Assembly (NCBI GenBank): GCA_020631735.1
Contig: CM036159.1
Location: 20,437,511 to 20,501,510 of the forward strand
Reading direction: 5' to 3'
DNA from: Saccharum officinarum
Lineage: Eukaryota; Streptophyta; Magnoliopsida; Poales; Poaceae
DNA: 64,000 nt
Shown here: one piece after another, positions 1 to 12,110 of the stretch
Layout: each line of letters starts with the position of its first letter
Numbering within the stretch: position 1 is the first letter of the stretch
Notes under the pieces: model-generated
Database searches by the model: none
What the model was told of the DNA's origin: nothing
Seen by the model: the letters and a program-made list of their open reading frames with translations, nothing else
Translations under genes and position numbers: made by a program

Positions 1-159
1 TATTGTACGTTGTCCATAAATAAGAATGGAAATAATTAAGAGCTTATATATTACGATGATCATTCCTATTCATCAAGTTCATACAAACCATAATAATTTA
101 AAATAAGTCATTACAATAAACTAGATGTCCAAACCCAAAGTTCAATTACACATCAAGTT

Positions 160-960
160 TATGCAAGCGTAAGTAGATCACCGCCAAGTTTGACTACGTC
201 GTATTATGCACTCGGCGAAATGTAGATCACCAATTTTGTATCCACAAATATTATTGACGTAGAGCAACGCATTACGTAGTGTACTCTCCCTTGCTTCAAA
301 AGTACGAGCACAGGGTCTACTAACGACGATAAGTGGTAGTCGAGAAGTCAGTGGGTCAGATGATCCTCTCTTAGTCATAATCAGCTTTTCCTGAAATCTT
401 TCCTTAGTAAGTGTTGGACATTCATCGGCATATTTCCAATCAAAATCCAATGCATACATTATCTGGTTTAGAATGGCTTTAAAACTACAACCTGCATAGG
501 TTGAGTCATAGCCCAACCTGTAATTGTTGGCACAAAAAATGGATATAAGAACAAAGCTTTCGAATAACAACAAATCTGAATATAAGCTATGAGTTCGACT
601 TCGACTTTACCACATCGTTTTGGTTGGTTCGAGCAATCCTTACAAAGAAGCCCGCAACATCATGATATGAGCCCGCATCTAATGTTTGTATCGTCATGGA
701 GGATAGTGTAGGCAGAGTGTACCCAATATTCGCAAGCTTATTCAAACGATTTGACAGGATACATAATTGCAACTTTCTTCTCATGTGCCTTTATTCCCAA
801 CTCTGAGATTTGTACAACACCTATACCCCTCCTAGCGGCGATGGAAAAGCCAATTCGAGATTGGACCAATCGATCATTATCTACATCAAAGCTCTCAACA
901 TCTACTCCCTCAACCCCGAAATATGAAAGTGTCTCTTTAAGCTAAATGATTGGATCAATT
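160..960 (-). pseudogene. Degenerate coding-like region, unidentified
   Basis: Read on the minus strand, this stretch gives protein-like sequence in pieces broken by frameshifts and stops. There is one segment at about 945-751 (containing GVEGVDVESFDVDNDRLVQS), one at 784-587 and one of 131 codons at 573-178. The pieces follow each other in the right order for a single ancestral gene. A stretch near 650-720 (DAGSYHDVAGFFVRI) faintly recalls OB-fold replication-protein-A1-like proteins of plant genomes, but I cannot support that assignment. No start, splice sites or terminator are convincing. It is probably a transposon-derived or decayed gene. Confidence 0.25.
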
Positions 961-1509
961 ACCTATGGTACATTAAAGAAACACACACATATACAAGCGT
1001 ATTTAAGACATATTAATGTATTAAAATATATATTGTTGCTTACTATGCTAGGATGATTGAACGGTACATCCGACAAACTTGGTTCAAATCTCCAAGCAAT
1101 ACAATAGCCCCAACCTAGGACAATCGGTTTAGGGAGACGTCCAGTCATCTCTTCTCACTAAAGTTAATATATAAAAAATTCATATCACTGAAGTCAATAT
1201 ATGAATTCATACACCAAAATTCATATATTCACAAGAATTTCCCTATATATATAACTGAAATCAATATTTTCATATACCAAAATGCATATCACTAAAGTGT
1301 ACATACGAAAATATATATCAAAATTCACTAAAGTATGCTAAGAAAAAAAATTGCAGTTGCCTGGAGTGCCACCCGGATATGTGCAATGTATATATATACT
1401 TGTGTTGTATGTTCAGCGCTTGGTTTCACACAGCAGGAAGCAATGAGGCGAGGCGATCGAGGTCGAATACCCGGTGGAAGCAACGAGGGTGAGGCCGGAG
1501 ATGAAGGCG
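961..1509. other. AT-rich flank, no gene seen
   Basis: This is low-complexity AT-rich DNA with several short repeats of the type TATATCACTAAAGT around 1160-1330. From about 1440 it becomes GA- and GC-rich, and that character resumes at 10584 on the far side of the solo LTR. The two flanks read as one interrupted sequence, which fits an LTR insertion at 1510. I see no coding sequence. Confidence 0.5.
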
Positions 1510-4097
1510 TGTAACACCCCTGGTGTTACTAGCTTGCTTAGCACCAAGGTTAAGGCCTAAGAGGATTTTCTGAGACGAGTTTCTCCATTATTAAATTTTA
1601 AATGCGTATGAAATGATAAACGAACCGAATATGGTTTCCCTTCGGGGCTGGGAAAAATCGAAATAAGTGTTGCGAATCAATTTTTCTTAAGTGCTTGAAA
1701 ATGCCTAACAACAACTTTAGCAGATAAATAGTGGGTGGCTTGTTTTATTTGAATTGGCATGAAAACCAATTTTTATAAACAGAAATAAAATGCAACTTAT
1801 GTATGGTGCTTAAATAAGATCCGAAGTGTAAGTTTAGTAGATGGAAATGTAGCTTTTGTTTTAGGAAATAAATGTTGTTCAATAATATTTTTGTTAGCTC
1901 CAGAATTGATTTTGGAATTTAAATTGGGTTTTTAGAACAAATGAGCGTGTCCGTAAACTTAATGACAATGTCATCTTGGCAATCAATTTCTGGAAAATAT
2001 AATTAATCACTAGCTTCATGCTTTTGTCCTATTATTGCCCCTAAGTAGGTACTTGGGTGTGGTGTAGATTGTAGTTCATACGGAGGTCCTGTTGTTTCCC
2101 CAAGATTTGCCCAAGATTGGCCGAACACGTAATCAAGCACATTAGGCACTTGGTATGTGGAACGACGTCTAGCGTGACGAACCCATTTTGGCATCACTCC
2201 ATCTCCCTCTCTAGTCATCCTTTTGTCGTGCTGTTTGTTTCTTTGGGAAGTTGTTAAGGCCATCTTGAGGGCAGAGGAGTTGGCTTAACCTCAACCGAGA
2301 TGGGTAAGTGTTGGTACGGGCTTTAAAATTCGTGCTTGGCACTCGACTTGGACTGCTCGGCCGAGGGTACGCGGTCACCCCGGGAGAGGGGGGCGCTCTG
2401 TGTCGCGTGACCAGACGCGCCCTACGCGTCACGCTGCTCCTCTGCTCACCGGTCACTGCTACCGCCGCGTCGCACCGTTGCTCCACCCGATGGCCGCACC
2501 GCTATGCGGCTATTGCACGCTGGTCAATCGAGGCCGCCCTGCCTGCGTCCACTACCGCCGGCGAGTCAAGCGTGCCTGACACGCTATCAGAGCTCGAGAC
2601 TCTGCCACTCCATCCAAGACGTTCGCGTCCAACCTCGATGCCTGGCCAGCTGCACACGCGTGGACACGCTCCCTTTGGTCCCTGCCAGCCTCGACCATGC
2701 CAGAAGACCGTGACCTCCATTTTGGTCGCGGCACCGTCAAGCACGACCGTTGTCCATGTCGGTTCCGTCAATTCGAAGCACCCCAGTCCAATTACTCATC
2801 TCAGTTGAGGGGAATGGTATCTATATAGCCGCCTAGCCCACGTCGAGCCCCATTTGTGCACCACAGTTAATGAATTTTTAGAACTCGTCGTCGCCAGTCT
2901 TCTCCCCGTCGGAGCAGTGCGTGGCTTGGGAATGAGCCCCTCTCTTGCTTTTGTTCAAATTGATTCGTGCTCTAGGCTTCCCTTGACCTAGTAGTTACCG
3001 TGCGCACGCAGGCTTGGCCAGAGACTCCTCCGACGATGGCATGGCGCGACCATGTCTGCTTGGTGCACCGCCGTCCCCTTCACCGCGCACGTGGCCAGCA
3101 CCGCACGGGACCTCCCCGTCCGCACCAACACTTCGTCTGTCTGCGCGGTATGCCACTGGTGCTCGCACACCACTTATTTCCCTTCCCCGCCCTCCTCGTT
3201 CATCAGAACGTCCATGCCACGACCTTTAACCGGACGGCCATGGCTGCTACCGTGGCTAGCCTGGTCGCAGCATGCCTTGTTCTGTGCCTCCACCCCTTTT
3301 CGGACGCCCGTAGGTGGCATAGAACGTCGGCCCTTTGAAAGTCCCTAGTTTGGTTTTGGCTAATTGATGAAACCTAGGACTAACCTTTGTATCTAAGTGG
3401 ATGATTTAGATAAAGGTGGTCATTGAATATAAGACATGACATTAACTCATGTGACCAAGATGATGAAGACCGAGATGATGCTTGGCTCGATGGACCGGTT
3501 GTGAAGGTGAAGGGCAAGTCGAGGCTTCGAAGCGAAGGACCATGCGATGGTGAAGCTTGAGCAAGACTTGGCGCCGATGGACCGATGCAACGATGTAGAG
3601 CAAGTGAAGTCAAGGTCGATGGATCGAGACGGTCATGTGATGATATGAAGTGGATCATATCTTTTAGAAAAACAAAATGGGCTCAAGGCAAAGGTATAAC
3701 CATAGGGCCATTTTGTTTTGCACTCAAGACACCATAGAGGGTGTGAGTGGTTTAGGATCGATAGCCTAACTATTAAGAGGAGAAGTCTTATCGGTTACTC
3801 GACGCACGGGTGCCACTAGGTGAATTCATGAAGTGCATTGCATGTAGGGCCTAGTGAGATAATAGGAAAACCTTCAAAAATGATTATGAAAATGCTAACA
3901 CACGTGCACAAGGTGGTGATCACTTGTTGGTGTTGGCACATTTGCGAAGGTGATGAAGTTTGTGCGGTAGAGAACGGTTTGGGTCCCTTTCTCCCTCCCG
4001 CCGAGCTTGCGAGCGCGGGATTCAGGCGTTTTCGAAGACTTGAAATGCCTATTTTCCACTACGCCGAAAGTCAGAGAAGAAACGGAGGAGAACGGAG

Positions 4098-4712
4098 GTC
4101 ACAGTGGTGACCGGATGCTGATCCGGACGCGGTCAAGGTTTGACCAGACGCGTCCGGTCAGTTCAACGTGGCAGTCAGACACGCGGGTGTTAGGGTTTGC
4201 AACCGGCGCGTCTGGTCCCTCGCAAAACTAGAGCGTCCGGTCAGGCACCCAGAAGAGCAGAGCGTGGCAAAGAGTTGATTGGACGCGCGACATGTCCAGT
4301 CACACGCGATCGGACGCGTCCGGTCGTGATGGGTGCTCTCTAGACTCTGACCGGACGCTGAGTGCAGCGCGTCCGGTCAAACGGTGTAGAGCATCCGGTT
4401 AAGCTATGACTTTTGCGGCTTGGTGGCGTGACGCGATCGGACGCGCGACGCGTCCGGTCACACGCGATCAGACGCGTCGGGTCGCGATGGTTGCTTACTG
4501 GACTCTAACCGGACGCTAGCACTGTCGCGTCCGATCGTCGCATGGAGCGCGTCCGGTCGTTGCTTTTGACCGTTGGCGCACAGTAACCGTTGGAGGATCG
4601 GGCGGCCGTGTTTGAATCTAGAGGGACACGTGGACAGTGCAGGGCGATCGGACGCGGTGCAGCGCGTCCGGTCAGATTCGACCGGCGCGTTCGGTCGTCC
4701 CGAAAAACACCC
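4098..4712 (+). repeat. Array of GGACGCGTCCGGTC-type motifs in solo LTR 1
   Basis: Short GC-rich units built from CGGACGC, GCGTCCGGTCA and ACCGGACGC recur roughly every 15-50 bases. Many combine into imperfect palindromes. The array ends just before the LTR's TATA box, in the position expected of the U3 control region. Confidence 0.7.
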
Positions 4713-4748
4713 AGTGAGTTGCTAACGGCTCTATTTATTTGGGATGCT

Positions 4749-4756
4749 TATAAATA
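4749..4756 (+). promoter_or_regulatory. TATA box of solo LTR 1
   Basis: TATAAATA lies just downstream of the motif array in the expected U3 position. It sets the element's orientation as plus. Confidence 0.6.
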
Positions 4757-7700
4757 CTTGTTGGCTGGCCCTTGAGGAGGTCTCTTGACATTTCTAACAC
4801 TCTTGTGCTTCCTTTGAGCTAGAGCTTCTCCCTCCCACTCATCTCTCTTGCTTGATTGTAAATCAAAAGTGAGATTGTGTGATCCCAAAGTGTATTGCAT
4901 AGCTTGAGGGCATCTAGTGGCACTTATGGGTGGTTTAGCCGGTGGATTTCTTGTTACTCTTAGAGAGTACCGCTCCTAGCCGGCTTGGAGATTGTTGAAG
5001 GCATTGACAAGAGAAGGAGATTGTTCTTGGCCACCTCCGGTTGATTGTAAGAGGTTCTTGCGCTTTCCTCGGTGGAGTGCTAAAAGCAACTCTATTACAT
5101 TGCGCGTGTCATTGAGTTACCTCACTTGAGAGTGGTGTCTTGCGGTGCCTTGCGGGGCGTGCCTTGAGGGGCAAGTGATTTGAGGGTCACACCGAGAAAC
5201 CATCTAAGTGTTGGTCGACACAACCGGTGACGTAGCTTGTCGGTGCACAAGTGAACACCGGGTGAACAAAAATATTGTGTCTCTTGTCTCCCGGTGATTG
5301 GTCTTCATATTGTGTTGTTGTCAATATTGATTGATTGTATATCATCTTGGTGATTGACAACATCTTCACTCCACCGTCGGTATAAGATTCATAATCCTCT
5401 CTCTTGCTTTTACATTTACTAGATTTTCTTGTGTAGTTCTAGTGGTAGCCTTTGCTAGTAGTTGTTAGCTTGCTCACAAGTGTAAAATTAGTGACATAGC
5501 CCTTGTGTGAACTAGAGATCATAATCTACTAGACTTGTGGATAGGAGACTTGCATCACAATCGTAGGCTAAGCAAAACTCGCTTTACGCCGTTTATTATT
5601 CTAACAAGTTTGCTTAGTGGTTCGTGTAGGTTTTTTATAGGCTATTCACCCCCCTCTATCCATCTAGGACCTTACACCCTTGCGTGGCCACTAGCAACCC
5701 CTCCCCGGCCGGAAAAAGCCGCTGCGGCAGCGCTGCCGTCGCTCGCACGTCGTGCACCCGCTCTGGAACCCGACCGCTGCGAAGTGGATGTAGTCCAGGG
5801 TGGTTAGTGTAGAGCACATGGGCTTCCTGCCACGGGCCGCTGGTGGGCCGGCTTGCTGTGCGCTCGGCTGCTCCCGTGTGTGCCGCTTGGGCCGCTGGAC
5901 CGAATAGTTGCCGCCGGCCCTTTCCGATTTTCTAAAGCGATTTTTCAATTTAGCTTCTAGGGTAACTTGTAAATGCAATATAAAATTTTGTAGAGGTCCA
6001 AAAATGGTAAAACCAATTTTGTTAGTTTTCTAAAATCATGATCTAGATAAAGGTGTAATTGGTTCATGTAGCTTTATACTATTTTTAGGCTTGCTCTAAA
6101 TACTTCGAGACATTTAATATTATCGAACATGATCTTATAGGATTTTTTATGAATAATCAGTGATAGTATTAATTCTAGAAATTTTGTAGTAAGCTCCTAG
6201 TATTATTATATGTTCACTATGATTTTGGTAGCTCCAAGATAATTAGTTGCTAGGATAATTAACAAGCCTTAGTTTGAATATGTAGTAAATCAATATAATG
6301 AATAACGCGACATCTCGGGTTTATATAACTAAAACGCTTGTTGAGAATTAATGTTTGAATCAACAATGCGGATATGTGTCCTAGTGAGTTAGTGGATGGC
6401 TAGCTCGTTAGCTTGCGAGACATAGTCGTACGACAAAGGTTACGATTGCTATCTTTTACTTATGTCTCTGCGTTGCATTTGCGTAAATCATAATAGGAAC
6501 GATGATGGATCGATGGATCAACCGGAGGACTTGGCGTTAATCCAAAAGATGGTGCCTTGGTGAACATGTCCCAGAGATGGCATACTAACATTTGGTTATA
6601 TGTTTACCTAGGCAAGCCCCGGTGCATAACCTCTATTATTCTGCACTTTATTTTATGTTTGTGCATTAAGTTTCAAGGAGTTGAATGAAACCCACTTGCA
6701 TATATATCCTGATCCTATGAGTCTTACTAGTTTGTCAAGATCATATAGATTGCTATGCTACAGGACTCCGGTAGAAGTCGAGTGATTGTCTGTCACTCGT
6801 GAGAGATAGGAAATATATTATTGTTACTATTATCATGTTATTATCACATGAATTATATATGGATAATAACTGGAGATCGGGCGGGACTGTACTTAGAATT
6901 AGATATGGACTTGGTTGGGCAATCTGAGCGAGGCTCTGGTTGCATTTGTCCCGCCTGTGTTGATTAAGGACCGTTCGTTGCATGGACCCTGGTCAAGTCA
7001 CAGATTTATTATCCCGAGCACATACTTGCTTATGGGAGCGAGAAGGCTTGTTACTCTCTTGTCATGGGCTCTGGCTCTTTTCGGACCGACTGATTGGAGG
7101 CGGGGATAGGTGGAGGTCTAAGCACCACTTTGAGGCCGGGCCTCAAGTGTGGGGGCTTGGAGTCCATGTTTGGATGAGGACTTGGAACCCGTGACAGGAG
7201 TGGAATGGGTTAGTCTCGCTTGTGCCTAGGGTGCAAGCGAGACGTGTGTTTTTCGGGGTACCCAGCTCGGCACATTGATTCACAAATCGTCGTTTCTACG
7301 TGACGGTACGACTTGACTACGATCTGGCACCGTAGTAAGAATTGAAAGATGAAAGATGGCAAGATGGTTCTGATGGCTCAACCTTTGTTTGAAAGTAGAA
7401 CAGGTGCTTACCTAGAATGGTTGGTTAGTGAACTACTGATGATTGCTAATAAAAATTTAATATAAGGATGCACCTTTAGTAATGCTTCCTACAGTTGCAA
7501 TAACCCACAAGCCAGATAGCCTTACTGAAAGGTCCTTGTTTGGTTTTGGTAATTAAGTGACAACCTTAGGTGGACTAATTGTGCTTATGTGAGATACACA
7601 GGGAATTAGTCCACAGATGATTGTGTCATGAAGGAGCCCATTGCATATGAGACATGACATGGAGTCATGTGACCAAGGTGGCGAAGATTAAGATGAGGCT

Positions 7701-8374
7701 TGGCTTGATGGACCAGTTGCAAGTGTGAAGGGCAAGTCGGAGGCTTTAGAGCGATGGACCGTGAGGCGGTGAAGCTTGAGCAAGACTTGGCGCCGATGGA
7801 CCAAGGCAACGGTGAAAAGCAAGTGAGGTCAAGATCGATGAACCAATACGGTCACATGATGATATGAAGTGGATCATATCATTTATGATATGGTTGGTGC
7901 ATGTGTTGCATCAACGTCGGAGGAGATGGAGTGGATTGCGCAAGGCAAAGGTATAACCTAGGGCATTTCCATTTCACCGGTCATAGGTGTGTAGAGAAGT
8001 TGATGATCGGGTTTAGGATAGATGGTCATACTATTAAGAGGGCAAACTTGTTTGCATATTGGTCATCTAGTGTCATTCGTGTGATCTAACTATGCATTGT
8101 TGCTAAGATCGAGTGGCGTGGCAAGTTGAGTGGTTAACTCCTTCGGTAAAATGACTATGAAAATGCTAACACACGTGCACAAGGTGGTGAACACTTGTTG
8201 GTGTTGGCACATTTGCGAAGGCAGTGGAGTTTGTGTGGTAGAGAGGGGTTTGGGTTCCTCTCTCCCTCCCGCCGAACTTGCGAGGCGGGATTTAGGCGTT
8301 TTCGAGGAGTTGAAATGACTTTTTTCCACTACGCCAGAAGTCAGAAAAGAAACGGAGGCGAACGGAGGTCACAG

Positions 8375-8880
8375 TGGTGACCGGACGTTGAATCGGACGC
8401 GGTCACAGTTTGACCAGACACGTCCGGTCAGTTCAACACAACAGTCAGGCGCGTGGGTGTTAGGGTTTGCAACCGGCGCGTCCAGTCCCTTGTGGAACCG
8501 GAGCGTCCGGTCGGGCACCGAGAGGAGTAGAGCGTGGTGAAGAGTTGATCGGACGCGCGGCACGTCTGGTCACACGTGATCGGACGTGTCCGGTCGCGAT
8601 GGGAGCTCTCTGGATCACGATCGGACGCTGGCACTGTCGCGTCCGGTCGTTGCGTGGAGCGCGTCCGGTCATGTCGTCGCGCGCGCGGGTGTTGTGCGCA
8701 CCTGCACGTCCAGTCGATTGAGCGGCGCGTCCGGTCATCGTGTTTGACCGTTGGCGCGTAGTGACCATTGAGATCGGACGTTGGGTGTTGAACGCGGAGG
8801 GACACGTGGACGGCGCATGGCGACCGGACGCGGTGCAGCGCGTCCGGTCAGTTCGACCGGCGCGTCTGGTCATCCCGAAT
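8375..8880 (+). repeat. Array of GCGTCCGGTC-type motifs in solo LTR 2
   Basis: This is the same type of array as at 4098-4712, with more than ten CGTCCGGTC-like units alternating with CGGACGC units. It lies immediately upstream of the TATA box at 8924. Spacing and copy number differ from the first array, so the array is evolving between copies. Confidence 0.7.
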
Positions 8881-8923
8881 GTTTCCCAATGAAGGGGTAA
8901 CGGCTCTATTTGACCATGGGGGT

Positions 8924-8931
8924 TATAAATA
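8924..8931 (+). promoter_or_regulatory. TATA box of solo LTR 2
   Basis: TATAAATA is at the position equivalent to 4749 in the other copy, just after the motif array. Its conservation in both copies supports its being the LTR promoter. Confidence 0.6.
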
Positions 8932-10583
8932 GATGCCTTGGCCAGCCCTTGGCCGGTAGCTGAGCACCCTTAGGCCTTGGTGGCTTGTGTTGGTGTGCTT
9001 GGGAGCTCTCTAACTCACTTAAGCTTGATAGTGATCATCCGATCGAGTGAGAGAGCGATTCTAGTGCGTTGCATCGTGAGGATTGCATCGAGTGACACTA
9101 GGTGATTGAGTTGCAAGCTGGTGGTGCTTGTTACTCTTGGAGGTTGCCACCTCCTAGACGGCTTGGTGGCTTGCGACTCCGTTGAAGCACGCGTGGAGAT
9201 TGTGCGTGGATCCGGAGGAGGATTTATGAGGGGGATTGTGCTCACCCCGCGGGGATCGCGAAGAGCAACTCTAGTAAAGCTCATGGCTTGGAGGATCCCC
9301 ATCTTAAGAGTGGATGTGCGACACCCGCTGAGGGTTTGACTCTTGATAGTCAATTAGCTCGTGATCCATCAAGTGGGTGTATCGCCACAACGGGCACTAG
9401 CTTGGTGGCAACCAAGTGAACCTCGGTGAAAAACCGCCGTGTCTACATTATATACATCTTCTCGGTGGTTTGCTTTCAATTCACAAGCTTGTATTTACAT
9501 TCGTATACTTGTGCTTGTGTAGTTGCTCTTGTAACTAGTTTGCTTGTATAGTTTGCTAGTTACCTTCTTGCTTGTGTAGCATAGAAGTAGCTCCTGTTGC
9601 GTGGCTAATTTGGTTTGTGTAACCTTGTTAGTCATATTGTTTAGTTTGTGTAGCTAAGTAATTTGCGCTCTCTAGTTTGACATTAGTTGCCTTGCTATTG
9701 AGCATTGTTAGTAAGCATAGGTGGCTTTGTGCTTTTGCTTACTAGAATTGTATAGGAGCTCCTTGGCTTTGCTAAAGTACTAGTGCATAGGTTTATGTGA
9801 CCTTGCTCTAGAATTATTTAGGAGAGCTCTTGCTAAGGAAAGCACCTTAGTTACATAATTAGGATCTTTGTGAGGTGTTTGTGAACTTAGATAGATGGGT
9901 GTAGTCTTGGCTAGACCGATAGTTTTAATTCCACATTTGTTTCGGTTTGCCGACACGATTAATTTTAGAAAGGACTATTCACCCCTCCTTTAGTCCGCCA
10001 TCTCGACCCTTCACTTACATATTCTTGGAGTCTTTTCTTTCCTTCTAACGGGTAAGTCTTGCGGAGTACAATTGAGTACTCGGGGTTTGTTCTACCCTGT
10101 TGCAGGTGACAGGTTTTTGGAGCTGACTTTTGTGTGTGAAAACCTCCTGGTGGGCTCAGTGAGGATTCCCTTTATGTTGTGGATATAACGTTGATTTATA
10201 ACTCTCACCAAAAATATTTTACAAAGTAAAGATTTATCACCTGTTATCATTTCATATATATAAATGTTCTTCATGATAATATTTAACTTGACCTTTAATG
10301 ATTTCCATTCTGCTAAACCTCTGATAACAATTATATTTCGCTGTTATAATCAAATGATGGATTACTCTGATGTTGTACTAAAAGTAATGTAAGAAATGAC
10401 AAATATATTGTAAGCTTTATCTCTCATTTATGATACTGAGGTAAAATGTGGACTTTCGAGTTCTCCCGTTGGGTGTGCTCGACGGAATCGCAGAGTTTAG
10501 TGCTCTCTCTTGGGTACTTAGTGTCTAATGGAAGACAAGTACTCTTGGGAGGATATTAGATTAGACGGTTCTGCCACAAGGCG

Positions 10584-10928
10584 CTAGTGGAGACAAGGGC
10601 AATGGAGTTGCCGCGCGCGCTGGAGACGAGAAAGAGGGTGCCGCCGCGTGTGCCCGGGAGATGAGACCGGATGAAGGCGAGGCTAGCCGGATTGAGACGA
10701 GGCCGCACGCGCCGAAGCCGAGGACGAGGGTGAGCATGGCTTTCGGAGGCGAGGCCGCGCGCGCTAGATCGAGACGGGCGCACGGCGTGGGTGGCGAGCG
10801 CTGCTACAGACAAGGAAGAGGGGGCGGGTGGCGAGCGCGGCCAGCCTGGGGGATTGAAGAAGCATGGCGTGGCGGTGGCGGTGAGTGAAATTTCGAGGAG
10901 AAAGAAGAAATACACACGTATATATATG
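10584..10928. other. GA/GC-rich DNA, no gene supported
   Basis: This continues the sequence that was interrupted at 1509. It is rich in GAGGCGAGG and GCGCGC motifs. Open frames exist on both strands but none has a recognisable protein, which is usual for GC-rich DNA. It could be a promoter-like part of the adjacent CACTA-type element. Confidence 0.4.
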
Positions 10929-11283
10929 GTAGAACCCTATAGTCCCGGGTTGGGCCACCAACCGGGACTAAAAGGCCTTTAGTCCTGGTTTGTGGACCAA
11001 CCGGGGACTAAAGCCAAATTTTAGCGTGCGACAAAACTGCTGCCTAGCAGGCAATTTCGTTTCTCGCCCATGCAATGGTTTTTAATATATTCTTTAACAT
11101 AAATAGGCTAAAAATTAGAAATTACATATTAAAAAATATAGCTCAAAAGAATGCAATACAAAATTGCTTTCATATCCTTTAAATGTTTAATAAGATATGC
11201 TATAAATTATAATTACATTTTAAAAATTCAAATTTCAAATCTAAGAAATTCAAACATAGTTTTTCTTGACAAGATGATTTCAA

Positions 11284-12110
11284 ATGAAAAAGTTGTTAAC
11301 TACAAAGTTGCATAACTTTTCGAGATCTACAACTTTCGTTTTCGTCATTTCTCCATTTGAAGACATTTTAAAATTTCAAATTTCAAATTTTAGAAATTCA
11401 AACATAGTTTTCTTTGACAAAAATGATTTCAAATCAAAAAATTGTCAACTAAAAAGTTGTGTAATTTTTCTAGATCTACAACTTTTATTTTGGTCATTTC
11501 TTCATCTAGCAAAAGAGATGTAAATTTATGAACAATGTATACTACCACTTTGTCGGATGAGGAAACAACCAAATAAAAGTTGTAGATCTTGATCAATTCT
11601 ACAACCTTTATGTTTATGAATTTTCTAGATAAATTCATTTACTTCTACAAAACGCTGTTTGAAATTACCATTTTTTTGAGAAACAAATTTTAAATTAATA
11701 AAACAAATTCATATAAAAAGATGACCAAAATAAGAGCTATAAGAACACAATAAATTGATAGAGCAATCATCAAATTTGAAGTTAGTATCATGGAGAAAGA
11801 CTAATTACAGGTTTTAGCCAGAGATTAAAAAGAGAAATCAAACTTCTTTAAAAATTTAATTTCAAACAGAATTTTGAAATAGTAGATGATTCCAAATGAC
11901 AGTTGCAATTACAAAGTTGCATAACTTTTCGAGATCTACAACTTTCGTATTGGTTGTTTCTCCATTTAAAGTCATTTTAAAAATTCAAATTTTAAATTTG
12001 ACAAATTCAAAATTAGTTTTCCTTAACAAGATGACTTCAAATCAAAAAGTTGTCAACTACAAAGTTGTATAACTTTTCGAGATCTACAACTTTCGTATGG
12101 GTTGTTTCTC
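11284..12110. repeat. Dispersed hairpin-forming repeats in the CACTA interior
   Basis: A unit containing CTACAAAGTTG, then TTTTCGAGATCTACAACTTT, recurs at about 11296-11340, 11446-11490, 11920-11950 and 12056-12092. A related inverted form is at about 11576-11610. Each unit has AAAGTTG at one side and CAACTTT at the other and so can fold on itself. Between the units lie AAATTTCAAATTT-type stretches. Confidence 0.6.

Larger units (their letters stand above)
3336..5676 (+). mobile_element. Nested solo LTR 1 (2341 bp)
   Basis: It starts TGAAAGTCCCTAGTTTGG and ends CTAGGACCTTACA. The perfect 5-bp duplication CCCTT lies at 3331-3335 and 5677-5681. There is no internal domain, so it is a solo LTR. 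It contains a motif array (about 4100-4710) directly upstream of a TATA box at 4749. It is homologous along its length to the copy at 7526-10013. The length and the ends resemble SIRE/Maximus-like copia elements of grasses, but there is no coding sequence to prove the lineage. It lies inside the outer solo LTR and so inserted later. Confidence 0.87.
7526..10013 (+). mobile_element. Nested solo LTR 2 (2488 bp), same family
   Basis: It starts TGAAAGGTCCTTGTTTGG and ends CATCTCGACCCTTCA, with the 5-bp duplication CTTAC at 7521-7525 and 10014-10018. It shares with the copy at 3336 the 5' block, the block around AACACACGTGCACAAGGTGG (8164 and 3897), the motif array and the TATA box. It interrupts the outer LTR at a different site from the first copy, so the two nested events were independent. 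It has no internal domain. Confidence 0.87.
1510..10578 (+). mobile_element. Long solo LTR (Ty3/gypsy-like) with two nested solo LTRs
   Basis: The outer LTR begins TGTAACACCCCTGG and ends GGTTCTGCCACA. It is flanked by the 5-bp target-site duplication AGGCG at 1505-1509 and 10579-10583. No internal domain or second LTR is present, so this is a solo LTR left by recombination. After removing the two nested LTRs and their TSDs, the outer LTR is about 4230 bp. Several blocks match the LTR of the minus-strand element at 35817-45060, for example GGCAAGCCCCGGTGCAT near 6612, GAGTACTCGGGGTTTG near 10075 and CTGTTGCAGGTG near 10098. The two therefore belong to one family. The gypsy assignment rests on that relative's Met-tRNA primer site and on LTR style, not on any pol sequence. 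Confidence 0.85.

Noticed and set aside
2308..3348. Several overlapping open frames of 60-166 codons on both strands
   Set aside because: They lie inside the GC-rich part of the outer solo LTR, overlap each other in many frames and match no known protein.
8428..8873. Open frames of 125-137 codons, Arg/Thr-rich
   Set aside because: They are read through the CGTCCGGTC motif array of the nested solo LTR; the repeated peptide pattern is a by-product of the DNA repeat.
4098..8880. CRISPR-like array
   Set aside because: Units are irregular in spacing and sequence, lie within plant LTRs, and there are no spacers of constant length.
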